Assembly (NCBI GenBank): GCA_009746045.1
Contig: RPFO01000448.1
Coordinates: forward strand, 548,126-612,125
Length of the DNA stretch: 64,000 nt
Source: Mesostigma viride
Lineage: Eukaryota; Streptophyta; Mesostigmatophyceae; Mesostigmatales; Mesostigmataceae
Direction of reading: 5' to 3'
In this document: in pieces, positions 14,401-25,968 of the stretch
Layout of the letters: the number at the start of each line of letters is the position of its first letter
Position numbering within the stretch: the first letter of the stretch is position 1
Program-made: the position numbers and the translations under genes
Notes under the pieces: generated by a model
The model's input: the letters and a program-made list of their open reading frames with translations, nothing else
What the model was told of the DNA's origin: nothing
Database searches by the model: none

Positions 14401-14831
14401 GGTGTCCAAAAGTAGCAAACCAGGGGTGTACGTGAAAGTACAAATCTAGATCTCGAAGCTGGTCCAAACAGAATATTCAAAAGTATGCTAGAATTATAGC
14501 TAGTTCTGCCACAAACTCGGTCCGTTTACCTAATAGGACTGAGAAAAACTCAGTCCACTAAAACGGACCGAGTACGGTTTAAGGGTTAAAGATGCCTGCG
14601 AGTGAACGCCAATAGTATCCCACCTTACCAACTCACTCCGTCCGCCACCAAATATACGGCGTCTTCAGTCCAACCATACACGAAGGCCTGTACGATCTCC
14701 AAAGTCGGTCGACTTTTGCCCAACGGGAAACGGCGCTAAGGACAGACGTCGACCACGAGGACCCCTGAAAAAGACCGGAAAAGTACGGAGATCCGCCACA
14801 GGATGCCTGATGGTTTTTAATATCAACATAT
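10810..14831. repeat. Degenerate ~1.1-kb tandem repeat units
   Basis: A block reading GAAAAGGCGAAAGCCGTCAA, then GGCGACCC, GTTTCGGTGAG and AATGTCGCGAGAC is present at about 11606-11760 and 12720-12865, with a partial copy at 10815-10930. It is followed in each case by AGATGCCAGCGAGTGAA (11773, 12628 variant, 14590) and CGACCACGAGGACCCCTGAA (near 11458, 12533, 14751). The third unit is interrupted by the TTAA transposon at 12877-14585. No coding potential is seen. Confidence 0.7.
12877..14585. mobile_element. TTAA-flanked transposon, CCCTTAAACCGTA family, 1709 bp, non-autonomous
   Basis: The element begins CCCTTAAACCGTA and ends with its exact reverse complement. It is flanked by TTAA at 12873-12876 and 14586-14589. 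The related repeat unit at 11757-11790 has a single TTAA (11769-11772) at the same place, so it is the empty site. TTAA duplication plus a terminus starting CCC is what piggyBac-type elements show. Inside the left terminus is a palindrome with AACTCAGTCC arms; another lies at about 13247-13274, and two overlapping ones sit at the right end (about 14518-14575). No frame over ~100 aa resembles a transposase, so it is presumably mobilised in trans. Confidence 0.85.
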
Positions 14832-15710
14832 ATACTAAAGCTTGTAAAACGCAGCCTTGGCACAATTTTAGCTAACACTCTTTCGAACGGCTTTAGGCTC
14901 CAGCCACTCAGCGGCGCGACTTACAGTCCGCTTGACGAATCAGCTGCGCGAAATTTCGTTGCGACCAATCACGAAAAGGTCAAACCACGGCATCCATATT
15001 ATCACGGTTTTTGTGCGTTACATCCAGATGAGCCATTTGGCAGAGGTCCGTATGCCCAGATTGCGCCAGGAGCCAAACTCTGCGATGTCCTGTGTTTGCG
15101 AGCTCCAGATATAACCGTCGCAAACTTTTGGGCTGTTGGACCAAACTTTCTGTTGGCGAACCAGTTACAAACGCGCAGGAAGCGCACACGTGGATTTTCC
15201 TCTGCTCCACCGCTTGTAAGCGATTTCCCCCTGCTGTCTGCGGGTTTGGCGAGGTCACTCATCCCCGCGCGCATCGCGCTCCCGTGCAGGGGTAGCAGTC
15301 AATCTGGAGCTTGAACTCCGCAAGTAGTTCGCGAGCTCCGTCCACTGCGCGGTTGCGCAGTTTGTCCCTTTGTACATATTGTATAACTTCTGCTAAAGTC
15401 GGTTGCGTAGACTTCAGGCGCCAAGGCACACCTCATCATACGATTGATGATGACGAACCGGGTTCAAACCTTCATAGGCCTTCCATCGCATTTCTGATTT
15501 TTTTCCTTCACACTTTTGCCAAACTCCATGAATCTTGTGGTCGAAACTCTAAAGCTAGCGCGCGCTCCTTGGCGGGACTAGCGCCACTTAGCACTCGACC
15601 GAGGTACGTGGTGACTCACATCTCCCTAGCCGGGGCTCCCTGGCCGGGGACTGGCCACAATAAGTACAAGCTCTAATGTCGCGGGCGAAGCCCGCAAAAC
15701 TTGTAGTAGG
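14832..15710. mobile_element. Helitron2-like non-autonomous repeat, unit 1 (879 bp)
   Basis: The sequence from ATACTAAAGCTTGTAAAACG to GCGGGCGAAGCCCGC plus AAAACTTGTA is repeated head to tail from 15711. The 5' AGCTTGTA has its complement TACAAGCT just inside the 3' hairpin, an asymmetric inverted repeat of the kind described for Helitron2 elements. The 3' hairpin GCGGGC-GAA-GCCCGC ends about 10 bases before the boundary. No gene is present. The Helitron assignment is an inference; the repeat itself is seen directly. Confidence 0.6.
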
Positions 15711-16225
15711 ATACTAAAGCTTGTAAAACGCAGCCTTGGCACAATTTTAGCTAACACTCTTTCGAACGGCTTTCGGCTCCAGCCACTCAGCGGCGCGACT
15801 TACAGTCCGCTTGACGAATCAGCTGCGCGAAATTTCGTTGCGACCAATCACGAAAAGGTCAAACCACGGCATCCATATTATCAGGGTTTTTGTGCGTTAC
15901 ATCCAGATGAGCCATTTGGCAGAGGTCCGTATGCCCAGATTGCGCCAGGAGCCAAACTCTGCGATGTCCTGTGTTTGCGAGCTCCAGATATAACCGTCGC
16001 AAACTTTTGGGCTGTTGGACCAAACTTTCTGTTGGCGATCCCGTTACAAACGCGCAGGAAGCTCACACGTGGAATTTCCTCTGCTCCACCGCCTGAAAGC
16101 GATTTTCCCCTGCTGTCTGCGGGGTTGGCGAGGTCACTCATCCCCGCGCGCATCGCGCTCCCGTGCAGGGGTAGCAGTCAATCTGGAGCTAGTTGAACTC
16201 CGCAAGACGTAATTCGCGAGCTCCG
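15711..16225. mobile_element. Helitron2-like repeat, unit 2, left part (interrupted by LINE)
   Basis: Matches 14832-15340 at high identity. It stops at AATTCGCGAGCTCCG (16211-16225), where foreign sequence begins; the missing remainder is at 34926-35289. Confidence 0.8.
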
Positions 16226-16346
16226 TTGGTACTGGGCTCGTATATGGCAAGGCTTTATGGCACTTAAACCCGACCGCCTACTATTCCCCACACTACGTGA
16301 GGAAGTTGCACGCCAACCCCTATTCTTTAATGATATATACCTCAAC

Positions 16347-16928
16347 TGTTACGTCCCTGCCCAGACACACCTAGCCTGAGCTACGTAGCGAAAGACCCTC
16401 CTTGCCGGAATTAGGAATAATTCAAGATAGCCTAAAGTAGGTTGCGCTTCACGACGTGAGTCGTGAGATATCTGGCATCACGGCTTAATGCCAAGCTAAT
16501 TAGTTCACACTTATATTGGCTAGCAATACCAATTACAAATGGATAATGCCCCGGGCTCAATGTGTAGGCGTATTCGCACTTATCATTCATTAAACCAAGA
16601 GGACGAGACTCTCGTCCTCGGACCAATTTAACCTAGGTTGGTTGCGGCGCAGATACACCAATTTCCCTAGAACAATCCGAGTCACTCATTCCACGTAGGA
16701 TCCGGGCCGACATCGACCCTCAACTATAGGATCCACGCCTAGAACAACTGACAGACTCAGAACCGGCGCGGCGCCACAGCACCGGCCCCTAAAAGGACAA
16801 CCTAGGACCAAAATAACTAGTCCAATTCACACAATAGCCAAGGTCCGTAAAACCCAAGTCCAATAGACTAAACGGCCTTAGTAATTTATTCCATTGTTAC
16901 GTCCGGCCAAAAGGGCAGGGACGTAACA
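16347..16928 (-). repeat. Gypsy 3' LTR (582 bp), intact, keeps the empty TTAA site
   Basis: Starts TGTTACGTCCCTGCCC and ends with its exact 16-base reverse complement, including the canonical TG...CA. The single TTAA at 16485-16488 (GGCTTAATGCC) is the unoccupied version of the site that carries a transposon in the other LTR. Confidence 0.95.
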
Positions 16929-16946
16929 CTCCTCCCCCCCATGGGG
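16929..16946 (-). promoter_or_regulatory. Gypsy polypurine tract
   Basis: On the - strand the bases next to the 3' LTR read GGGGGGGAGGAG, a purine run positioned exactly where the plus-strand primer of an LTR element should be. Confidence 0.75.
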
Positions 16947-17135
16947 GTCGGTAGTCCCTACCGTACAAGGTAAATTTGGAAAAACAACGCTACTATAAGA
17001 GTACTATGTCCCAACCTCGGTTCACCCACAGGTTAGTAATGCCAGTTCCTCTAGAAGTTGATACACAGGCCCAACTCTGACGTAGTAGTAAGACTCCAAT
17101 GGTGACTGGATCAATCCGCTATCCGTCACGAAAAA

Positions 17136-19672
17136 CTATTCTAACCACTTAGCGTCCGCCGCTAGTGGCACGTCGCTGCACAGGACTTCAGTGAGGGCCC
17201 TACGCCCCGCGTGGGTCATCTGTGAAATCATCATCCCAGGGTGCGAACACAGGTCAATCTCAAAAGCCACCTGGTAGGGGGACACCTTCTGCCGACCCAG
17301 CCGGGACAGCTCCAGCCACGACCCTCGGGGCCACAGAGACAGGAACCCAGCGAGGTACTGGGGATGGGTGAACATGAGCGTCAACGCCGACCGATCCACC
17401 ACCCCACACCGGTGCTCGCGAACAAAGGCACCCCCATCAGGAAAACCTCCATACGCACGTGATCATCGTTGATCGACACCGACCGGGCCCCTACAATATC
17501 GGGCGCCACCAGATTAAGAAAGGCACTCCCCTCCGCTGGAGCCACCTTGGGAGGCGTCACCACGTGCTTCACCCCATCGACCTGATAGCGCCAATCCCAC
17601 CAGTCTCGGACCCGAATCGCACAACATGCCCCACCGCGGCGGGGAAACGAGGGTCGTCGGGTTGCGGCAGGGGCAGAGGAACCTGGGGCAGAAAGGTGAT
17701 CTCTACCTGTTCCCAGTAAGCCCCGCGATCCACAGCGAACCAAGGACCCGCGCGAAACACCAGGGAGCAGGTAAGTGCGTACCCGGGGGAACCTGAAAAG
17801 CCGGAGGCCCCTCGAATGTCACACAAAGCTTCTCCGTGCGAGGTCCTGGCCCACCATGTCGCACCACTCTGCCCGGTACCGGCCGTATGAAGTCTCCCAA
17901 TGACCACTCCTCGTGAGATGACCCAGGAGCTCTGGAGGCCGCATCATAGCCCACTGAGGTGGCAGCAGAATGATCACCTTGACGACCGTGCTGGACCATC
18001 AGGCGCTGTATCAGGTCCTGTCCGGATTGTACCGCAGCTACGAGCGCTTCCAAGCGCATCACGGGCTCCGCTGGTACCAGAATGTCCGTACCGCTGGGCC
18101 CTCCGCAGCCCGAGGTCGCGTCTCTGCCATGGTGGGTAGGCGCGGATCCTCCGCGGAAGGGTGCGAGTGTCGACCCGACGAAGTGGGACGGAGGTGTCCC
18201 TCCGCCGGACGTGGCATTGATGAGCCGGCTGGTGCAGGCCGGGGACGTGGATCCAGGGAGACCAAGAAGGTAGGCTCCGGTGGTTCCAAGGAGACAAGGA
18301 AGGTAGGCTCCTCCTGGCCCGCATCCGTCGGAGGATCTAAGGGGGCCACAACCGGGGGCTCGCCCCCGGCCGGCTGTTCTGTCCTAACCGGAGCAGCTCC
18401 CGTCGTCCGACCGCGGTCGCCGAGCTCTCGCTCCAATTCCACCGCCGACCCCCACGTGCGCTCCCAGTGCCGATCCGCCGGGCGACGAGGTGGTGGTGAC
18501 GCTCGGCGAGCAGGGCGTACCTCCGTTCCCGAGTCCGAACGGGAACGCGAGCGCGATGACGGTGAGGGCGAGCGCCGACGTGCAGGCCGGTCTGGAGCAC
18601 GCCGAGAGTCTGGTTGGCTGCCTCCGCCCCAACCCGTGGACCGCGGGCGAGACCCTCGCCCAGAGGGGCGCCCCCAGCCCATCGCCGGCGGTGGCGCCTC
18701 GAAACGCGTCACAGGACGATGTCCTGCGCCGCCCTCCAAGGAGCCCCCAGAAGGTGGATCCCTTGAAGGGGGACGAGGAAGAGGACGGGGAGGGTAGTCA
18801 TCAGAGTCGGAGTCGTCACCCTCGCTCCCATCATCCTGGTCCTCGTCGTCCATCGCCACGATGCGATCCAGAGCCTGCCGTAACGAGTACTGACCCGCGC
18901 GCATACACTTCTCGCCCCGCAACGCCCCTTCCAACGGGAGGTATCGAGGAAAGTAGTTCTCCAGATGCTTCCGCACCTCGGGCGGAATCAGGAGGAGCAA
19001 CAGCCGTGGAAATACCAGACCTGCATCCAGCGTGTTCACGCACGCATGACACAGGCACTCCCGCTCATGGGTTTCCCAGTCGATACCGACCACCACGCCG
19101 TCGCGCTCGGCAGTGCGGGTCTCGATCTTGAACCCCACATTCCTGCGCACGAACCATCGAAAATCCTCCAGCTTAGCGGGGCCGACATGCGCCAGAATGG
19201 AATCAGCGCGGGATCGACGGCATCTGGTTACGGCGCCGACGACGCCGCTCCACCAAGTCACCCTCCCGACCATAGTCGCGCACGAACATCGGGGGTTAAA
19301 GTCTCCTCATTCAGCTCCTTCACTAGCTGCAGCGCGCGCGCGTCCGGGCTCCGGGTCTGGACGACGTCTCGTGCCGACCACCCCTCCCGAGCCCCCGGCC
19401 CTTGAAGCACCCCTTCGGACTGCAGGCTCTCCGCGAGCTGTCTGCATCCTGTCAACCTGTTCTGGTAGAGGGGCCTCCGGGTAATCTGTCGTGTCCATAT
19501 CCACCAGATCTTCCTCACTCGACTCCCCGTCTACTACCCGGATTCCCGCCTCTACGGCCTCCGCGGCGCTGGCAGAAGTCTGGCCTCTGGGAAGCGCCTC
19601 CGCGGCGTCCCCTGCACGGCCCACACACCAAAGCCAAGGCGTTAGTCGGCGTGTACCTAGTACCCGGCGCAC
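17136..19672 (-). pseudogene. Unknown long ORF region downstream of gypsy pol (env position)
   Basis: Same strand as gag-pol, between the chromodomain and the 3' LTR. It begins near 19672 (MRRVLGTRRLTPWLW), shifts frame at about 19400-19270, and has its longest open part at 18059-19273 (404 aa). That part holds an ordered N-terminal region (EDFRWFVRRNVGFKIETRT, a CLCHAC pair, then KHLENYFPRYLPLEGALRG), an acidic stretch (MDDEDQDDGSEGDDSDSDD) and a Pro/Arg/Ser-rich region. Further frames to 17136 appear coding (SLWPRGSWLELSRLGRQKV). Total could exceed 800 residues. I see no signal peptide or clear membrane segment, so an envelope role is not supported. Function unknown; at least three frame changes. 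Confidence 0.6.
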
Positions 19673-19713
19673 ACCTCACTCTCACCCTACACCGTACACC
19701 GTTATACCGCCTA

Positions 19714-22700
19714 TTAATGCAACTGGTGTGTCTTCTTGTATGCTTCCAATAAGCGGGCGCAACCCGCTAACTCAGTAGGGGTGCGCCAGGAGTCCTCCGA
19801 CTCATGCTGCGCGAATCGCCATCGCACGCGGTACTGTCGCTGGGTCCCCCGACCTCGTTTGACATCTCGGTGTCCCACGATCGCAGCCACCTCATCCTCC
19901 TGTTCCCCAGTGTCCGGATTGAACTCCAACGGGGCCGGGGGATTGACCCTACCCTGAATGGTGTTCTGGTGGTACAACTTGAGCTGGTCACGATGGAAAC
20001 GGTTGGACGTGAGGTTCCATGACACCGGGACGTCCACCTGGAACATGACGTCGTCAAACTTGGAGAGACCTTGTAGGGGCCCAGGAACATGGGACGAAGC
20101 TTAGTCTTCAGCTCCTTCTCCACCTTGTGTGAGAATCGTCCGATCTGTGGGCCCTCCACCAGGACCCAATCGCCCACCTCAATGGACGGCGCCCGGTTAT
20201 CCCGCTTGCCGGCTGTCCTCTCCAGATACCGCTCGGTCGCGGCGCGGTAACCCTGGACGGCACTGTTATGAGCCTGGTGCATCCGCTGCAGCAAGCGATC
20301 AACCCCCTGGCGTGTGTCCAGCTTGACCTGATCCTCTCCCCGTTCAGGGCTCATAAGCAGGTCGGGAGGCGTGAGAGGGTGTCTGCCAGAGTTGAGGAAA
20401 AAGGGGGTAAATCCGTGGGCGGCCTGGGGAGCATTGTTCAGGGAGAACTCCACCAAGCCCAGAAGTTCCTCCCAATTGCTGCCCACCGCGTCGGTGTAGT
20501 GTCGCATGGTCTCTTGCACTGTGCGGTTCAACCGCTCCACCAGATGTGACGACGAACTGTGGTAGGCCGTGCCCAGCGACACCTTGGTGCCCAGCCGTTC
20601 GAAGAACTCCTGCCAGAATTTGGCCGTGAAGAGCTTGTCGCGGTCGGAGATGAACTGTCGGCTGAGCCCATGGAACCGGAACACGTGCGTCAGGTATATC
20701 TTGGCGCACTCCTCCGCAGTGAGGTCGGCCGGACACGGGGCCAAGTGACACATGCGCGTCAGGCGGTCCACGAACACCAGGACCATGCTGTTGCCGCTCT
20801 TCGCCTTCTTGAACGGGCCGATGAAGTCCATCATGATAGAATCCCAAGGACCCATCGGATCAGGTAACGTCTTGGGGACGGCTTGCGAGCCCGTGTTCCT
20901 GGACTTCATGATCTGGCACGAGGGGCACTGGCGCACATATGTCTCAATATACTCCTTCATCCCTGGCCAGTAGAAATGTTTGCGGGCCCGAGGATAAAGA
21001 CGGTGGCTTCCTTGATGTCCGCCTAGAAGCGAATCGTGGAGCTCGTGAAGCAAGGCGGCCCTACAAAGCTCCGGGACATACAGCCGCCATTCCTCCGGCT
21101 GGACACTCACGAACAGGCGTCCCTCCTGGAACTTGCAAGGGTAGGCACCCATCTGCTGGGGATGCGCCCGGATGGCTTCAAGCGCCGCTTCCTCCGTGAC
21201 CGTGAAACGACTGATCATCGTCTCCAGTTCCGACGTGACTGTGAACGCGTCCGCGGCCGGGTCTGTCTCCGCACTCGCCTGGTTGACGAATTCGGAGAAG
21301 ACTGTGGGCGGGCCGATCGGCTGAAGCTGAAAAATTCCCTGGGGCGGCACCACATGGCTAAGGGGCATGCGCATATGCGATCCCTCCCCCTCCCCGGGGG
21401 CGTCCACGTCCTCGTGGGCACTCGTCTCCTCCAAGAGAGGTGACAAGTCATCACTGGTGGTGTGTCCCAGATGAAACAGGTGGCGGGCCCGGGGAGACCG
21501 TGGCTCCGCGCCGTAGGCGGTCCCCGGGGCGGCCACTGGTACGCAAGTGGTATGAAGCACATCCATGTCCTCGTAGAACCAATAGTCCGCCCGTCGCGAG
21601 AGGGCGTCTGGCACCACGTTGTCCGCGCCCTTGACGTATTGGATCTTGAATGGCGCAAACTGTGACAAGTACTCCATCCACCGCGCTTGGCGGGGCGTCA
21701 GGTTGGGCTGCACCAGGAGGTGGGTGAGCGGCCGGTGGTCGGTGTGGATCACCAGGCGGTGGGGGTCGAGATCCCCCTGCTCACTAATGGCCACCGAAAA
21801 CTGGGCCCCCAGAAGATGGTGACGCCACGTGTGGCAGCTGTAGACTACTGCCAGAAGCTCCTGCTGATGCACTGGGTAATTCCGCTCCGCCGGAATCATT
21901 GTGCGTGAGATATACTCGATGGGCTGAAGACCCTTGCCTTGGTCCTGCAGGAGGACCCCCCGATGGCCACCTTGCTGGCGTCCGTAGCCACAACGAAAGG
22001 AAGGGCCGGGTCCGGCAGGATAAGGACTGGTGCTGTGGTGAGGTGGCGCTTAAGCGCCTCAAACGCCTGTTGGCACTGCTCAGCCCAGAGGAACGGGGTA
22101 CCCTTCTTGAGAAGAGCGTTGATCGGGGCGGCGATGGTGGCAAACCGTGGGATGAACCGTCGGTAGTAAGAAGCCAATCCCAGGAAGCTGCGCACCCCCT
22201 TCACGTCCGTAGGGACAGGCCATTGCTGGACGGACTCGATCTTCTCCGGGTCGGTCGCGATGCCGTCGCGGACAGGTATGGCCCAGAAACGGCACGCAGC
22301 GGCCGGCGCGCACCTTGGCTTTCCGCGCCGAAAGGTGCTCATCCTCCATGATCTGAAGCACGGCGTCCACATCCTCTAGGTGCTCCTCGAACGTCTTGGA
22401 GTACACCAGGATGTCGTCCAGATACGCCAGCGCGCACGTGCGCTTGTAGGTCCAGGGCGGGCGTGCCCCCTTCTGCGGGTCCGCCAGGTCCTGGGAGACC
22501 TGTGGCAAGTGGGCTGTACCCATCACCGGACGGAGGATATCATTCATCAGCATCTGGAAGGACGCCGGCGAATTGCACAGCCCCATTGCCGCCACCCGAA
22601 ACTGATAATGCCGAAGGGCGTAGCGAACGCGGTCTTGTGGCAGTCTTCTGGCGCGATGCGCAGCTGCCAAAACCCGTCCGCACAGTCAATGACGGTGAAA

Positions 22701-23658
22701 CACGTGGCCCCCTGGACACGGTTGAAGATGTCGTCGATCCGCGGTAGAGGATACCGGGACTTGACGGTGATGGCGTTCAGCTTCCGGTAATCCGTCACCA
22801 GACGCCACTTGCCTCCTGGCTTGGGAACGAGCAGCACGCCCGCTGAGAAGGGGCTGTTGCTGGGTTCAATGAGCCCAGCGTCAAGCAGTGAAATGAGGAT
22901 CTTCTTGAGCTCCACCAGCTCGACTGGGCCCATGCGATACATGGGAGACACAGTAGGCCCAGAACCCTCCTGGAGCTGGACACGGTGCAACACCGATCGA
23001 TTGGGAGGGAACTGGGGGTACGATCCGCAAAAAGGGTAGTGCGCTTCTCCAGGACGGCATTGAACCGCGCCAGCTCATCCGGTGTGAATCCGGCACCGAT
23101 CTCGTTAAGCAGAGCCTGAGTGCTATCCAGGTCTATGCGATACATCGCGTACTCCTTGCCCTTCCGAAGCTGGCGCGCCAGCGTCTTGCTGCTCATCAGG
23201 ATCTGGGATGCTGGTCGAGGCCCGTCCGCCGAGCGCTCGTGTGTAATGTTATGGACCTCCGCGGCCTGTGCCCTATACTCGCTGTCAGGGCACCAGAATG
23301 AACCATCCGGAAACCAAACTACCCGCCGGCGCACACTGATGTCCACATCCTGCTTGTCCAGCCAGTCCACGCCAATGATGATGTCGGCAGCGCCCAGCGG
23401 CGCAATAGTCGCCACCAGGTCGACCGGCGTGCCCTGCAGCACACCCTTGATGTCTGCTAGGCCCGGCGATTGGTGTCGCCGACCGTCTGAGTAGGTGACA
23501 TAGACTGCCGTGGTGTGAGGCCGGGGTACCAGGCCCAGCCGACGCACCAGGGCCTCGTTGATGAAGGACGTGGAGGCGCCGGTGTCCACCAGGAACTTCA
23601 CGTCCATGATCGTTTTCTCCTTCAAATACGGATCAAGGACGGTGGGAGGGACCAACAA
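19714..23658 (-). pseudogene. Gypsy Pol: protease, RT, RNase H, integrase, chromodomain; frameshifted
   Basis: Reading down the - strand: protease with the active-site LVDTGASTSF and IIIGVDWL (about 23600-23340); RT with GKWRLVTDYRKLN (about 22810-22770), GLCNSPASFQ and the catalytic YLDDILVYS (about 22420-22395); RFIPRFATIAAP and the RNase H region with VATDASKVAIGG (about 22000), HTDHRPLTHLL and DALSRR; integrase with the HHCC zinc site (HELHDSLLGGH to CPSCQIMK, about 21100-20890) and the core DFIGPFKK, SDRDKLF and HLVERLNRTV. A chromodomain follows (EVAAIVGHR to RVRWR and W, about 19900-19760). Coding jumps frame between protease and RT, twice within RT, before RNase H and before the chromodomain. 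The chromodomain identifies a chromovirus and would guide integration to modified chromatin. This copy cannot make a continuous Pol. Confidence 0.92.
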
Positions 23659-23802
23659 CCCCCACTGAAAAGAAACAGATGCCGCGAATCTCCCTGAGAT
23701 GTACGCGCCGCCGGTTGGGAGGGCGCGTCTGCGGCCACGTTGTTAACATCTACCTCTACTCTAGTTGACTCCGCGTCGGGGCTACCATCTGATTTTTCTA
23801 TC

Positions 23803-25966
23803 CTATCCCCTACCCCGGGACCCAAGCCCATGGGCAGGGCTACTACTCCCGAGGAGCGGTGGGACGGGAGGCCGCCTCGCCCGACCACCCGCCCTCTTCC
23901 CCCCCTCCTCCTCTTCGTCAGCCCCCTCCTCATCGTCATACTCGTAGCCAGCCACTGCCTGCGTTTGGCCGGAAGAGGAGGACTGTCGCCGCGCCTCAAT
24001 CTCGTTGACCGCGCGCAACACACCCTTGGTAGAGTTGGTCGCGGGTGGTCGCGGCTGCTGGTACTGCGTCGGGACCTGTCTGGCGTGCTGCAGGCGAGCC
24101 GCACGCTCACCCGCGTTGCGGGGTCGGTCCCGAGGGCCGGAGGGGTCGGGGCGGCTGCCGAAGGCCGGGCCGGAGAAACGAACGCTGGGTGTCCCTTCTC
24201 CAGCCCCGCGACCGGCGTTCTTGCCCCGGAGCTTGGGGCAGTCGCGCTTGAGGTGCCCCACCTCACTGCACATGAAGCAGCGCGCCTTGCTAGCATCGAT
24301 CGCGTTGACGCCAAGGTCAGTGTAGCCATCATCAGGGTCGTCGGGGTACTCCTCCTCCTCCTCGCCGATGAGCTCCGTAGAGTACATCTGGTTCACCCGT
24401 CGCGGACCTGCAGTGGCTGACCTGAAGAAACGGCGCACCGAGGGTGCGCGCCCGCGAGCCACCACGTCGGCCACCTGCAGAAGGTATCTCTGGATATTCA
24501 GGATGTCCCACTCCTTCCAGGGGACCTCAGCGTAGTGTTTGAATACCTCATCCTGCAGCTCGGGGCTGAGCGCCTCGATGAATCTGATCTTGTACTCGTA
24601 CCAGGTCATGTCGGTTAGATAAGCGGCGCTGGACTCAAACTTGGACAGAAACTCGCGATATGGGGTGGTCCCCTGGCGTAGCTTGCCGAAAGCGATCCGC
24701 TCGTGGAGCTCCGCGTCTGGGGGTATCAGCTTGCGGCGCACCCGGTCCATCAGCTCCTCCACGGTCTGTGGGTATGACTGGGATGCGATGCTCTCACAGT
24801 TCAGGATGCTCACCACCGAGGGGTCCATGCAGGTGTTAACCACATGCGGGATCAAATCACAGGTGGCCAGTTCCCAGCTGTTGTGATTGCACCACACGGT
24901 ATACTGCTGTTGCCACATGCGTCCCCATTCGTCGACCTCTCGCGGTTTCATATCCGCGTGCAGCTTGGGTACATTCTTGAAGGTAGGCATCGGTGGGGCC
25001 TTTACCGTGTTAAGCTTAGGCCCACCGACCTCCCTGTAGGAGATGGAGCCGAATGCTGGAGGCTGCGACCGCGGGAGAGATCCGGATCTGTCCGGTGTGC
25101 CGTGTGTCCGGCGCACCTGTACCGACGAGGGGTGTTCGTACCCGGGTCATCCAGTGCCACCCTGCTGAAACTGAGGTTGCCAGCAGGCGCAGGCGAGGGG
25201 ACCGCGCTTCGGTCAAGCACCCGCGGACGCTGCGGTTGAGGTGCCAGGCGCTGGGCTGGCGTGTGAGTCTCCTCGTCGCGGGTGGTGACACTGCTCCGGG
25301 TCTCCTCTGGGCTGGTCCGTGGTCTATGAGTACCAACGGGCGGGCCCTGCGTGACAGATCCCTCGTCCGCCTCGTTAGTCCCTTCCAGGTCATCGAACTC
25401 GCCGTCTGCCCCTGGGACTTCCCCTTCCTCGTCCGAATACCATAACGCCGTGGGTAACAGGGACGTGCTGCCGAAGGAAACTCTGCGTCTGCCCCGGTGT
25501 GGGGGGCCCGGTGGAGGTCCTTGGGGCCGCCCCCGACCTGCCCAAGGATGCGTGGGCCGCCCGGTGACTGGTAGCTGACGGCGGTAGTGCAGGGTATCTT
25601 CATTCTCGTCTCTCTGCTGCTCTGGATCAGGTGGTAGCCATTGTGGTCTCGTCTGGGGTTGTTGCTGCTGCGTCTGGGGTTGCTGCTGTTGCCATTGCTG
25701 CTGTGGTGACCGTTGCTGCTGCTGATGCTGCTGCTGCTGTTGCTGCTGCTGCGGTTGCTGCTGCTGCTGCCGCTGCTGTTGCTGCTGCTGCTGTTGCTGC
25801 TGCTGCTGTTGCTGCTGCTGCTGTTGCTGCTGCTGCTGTTGCTGCTGCTGCTGGGGCTGCTGCTGCTGTTGCTGCTGCTGCTGGGGCTGCTGCTGGGGCT
25901 GCTGCTGCCGTTGCTGCTGGAGCCTCTCTCGGTCGTTTCTGTCATCTCTCTTGTTAAGCCTCCCAC
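23803..25966 (-). pseudogene. Gypsy Gag, main part, with poly-Gln tract and zinc knuckle
   Basis: The best frame runs from about 25116 to 23803. It includes a retrotransposon-gag domain (FKNVPKLHADMKPREVDEW to HYAEVPWKEWDILN), the knuckle CFMCSEVGHLKRDC at about 24275-24230, and an acidic/Gly-Arg tail. Upstream, 25925-25640 is a CTG/CAG-rich tract that reads as poly-Gln in the frame joining to RLNKRDDRNDRERL. The N-terminus is separated by an insert and lies at 29703-29395. Gag forms the particle and binds RNA. The insert and frame changes make this copy non-functional. Confidence 0.85.
25640..25925. repeat. Imperfect CTG/CAG tract inside gag (poly-Gln coding)
   Basis: Mostly TGCTGC units mixed with TTG, TGGGG and CCG variants, period three with few slips. 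In the sense frame of gag it encodes Gln with scattered Pro, Arg. Because it lies in a coding region it differs from the pure intergenic CTG array at 36.2 kb. Confidence 0.85.
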
Positions 25967-25968
25967 GG

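Noticed and set aside
14832-16225. Terminal-repeat retrotransposon in miniature (500-bp repeats around 370 bp)
   Set aside because: The right part of the second unit reappears at 34926-35289 once the LINE is removed, so it is a tandem dimer and not an LTR pair.
17381-19672. Envelope gene of the gypsy element
   Set aside because: No signal peptide, membrane anchor or glycosylation-rich ectodomain could be seen.
25016-25966. Ser/Asn-rich protein (GSSSNGSSSP...)
   Set aside because: Out-of-frame reading of the gag poly-Gln tract.
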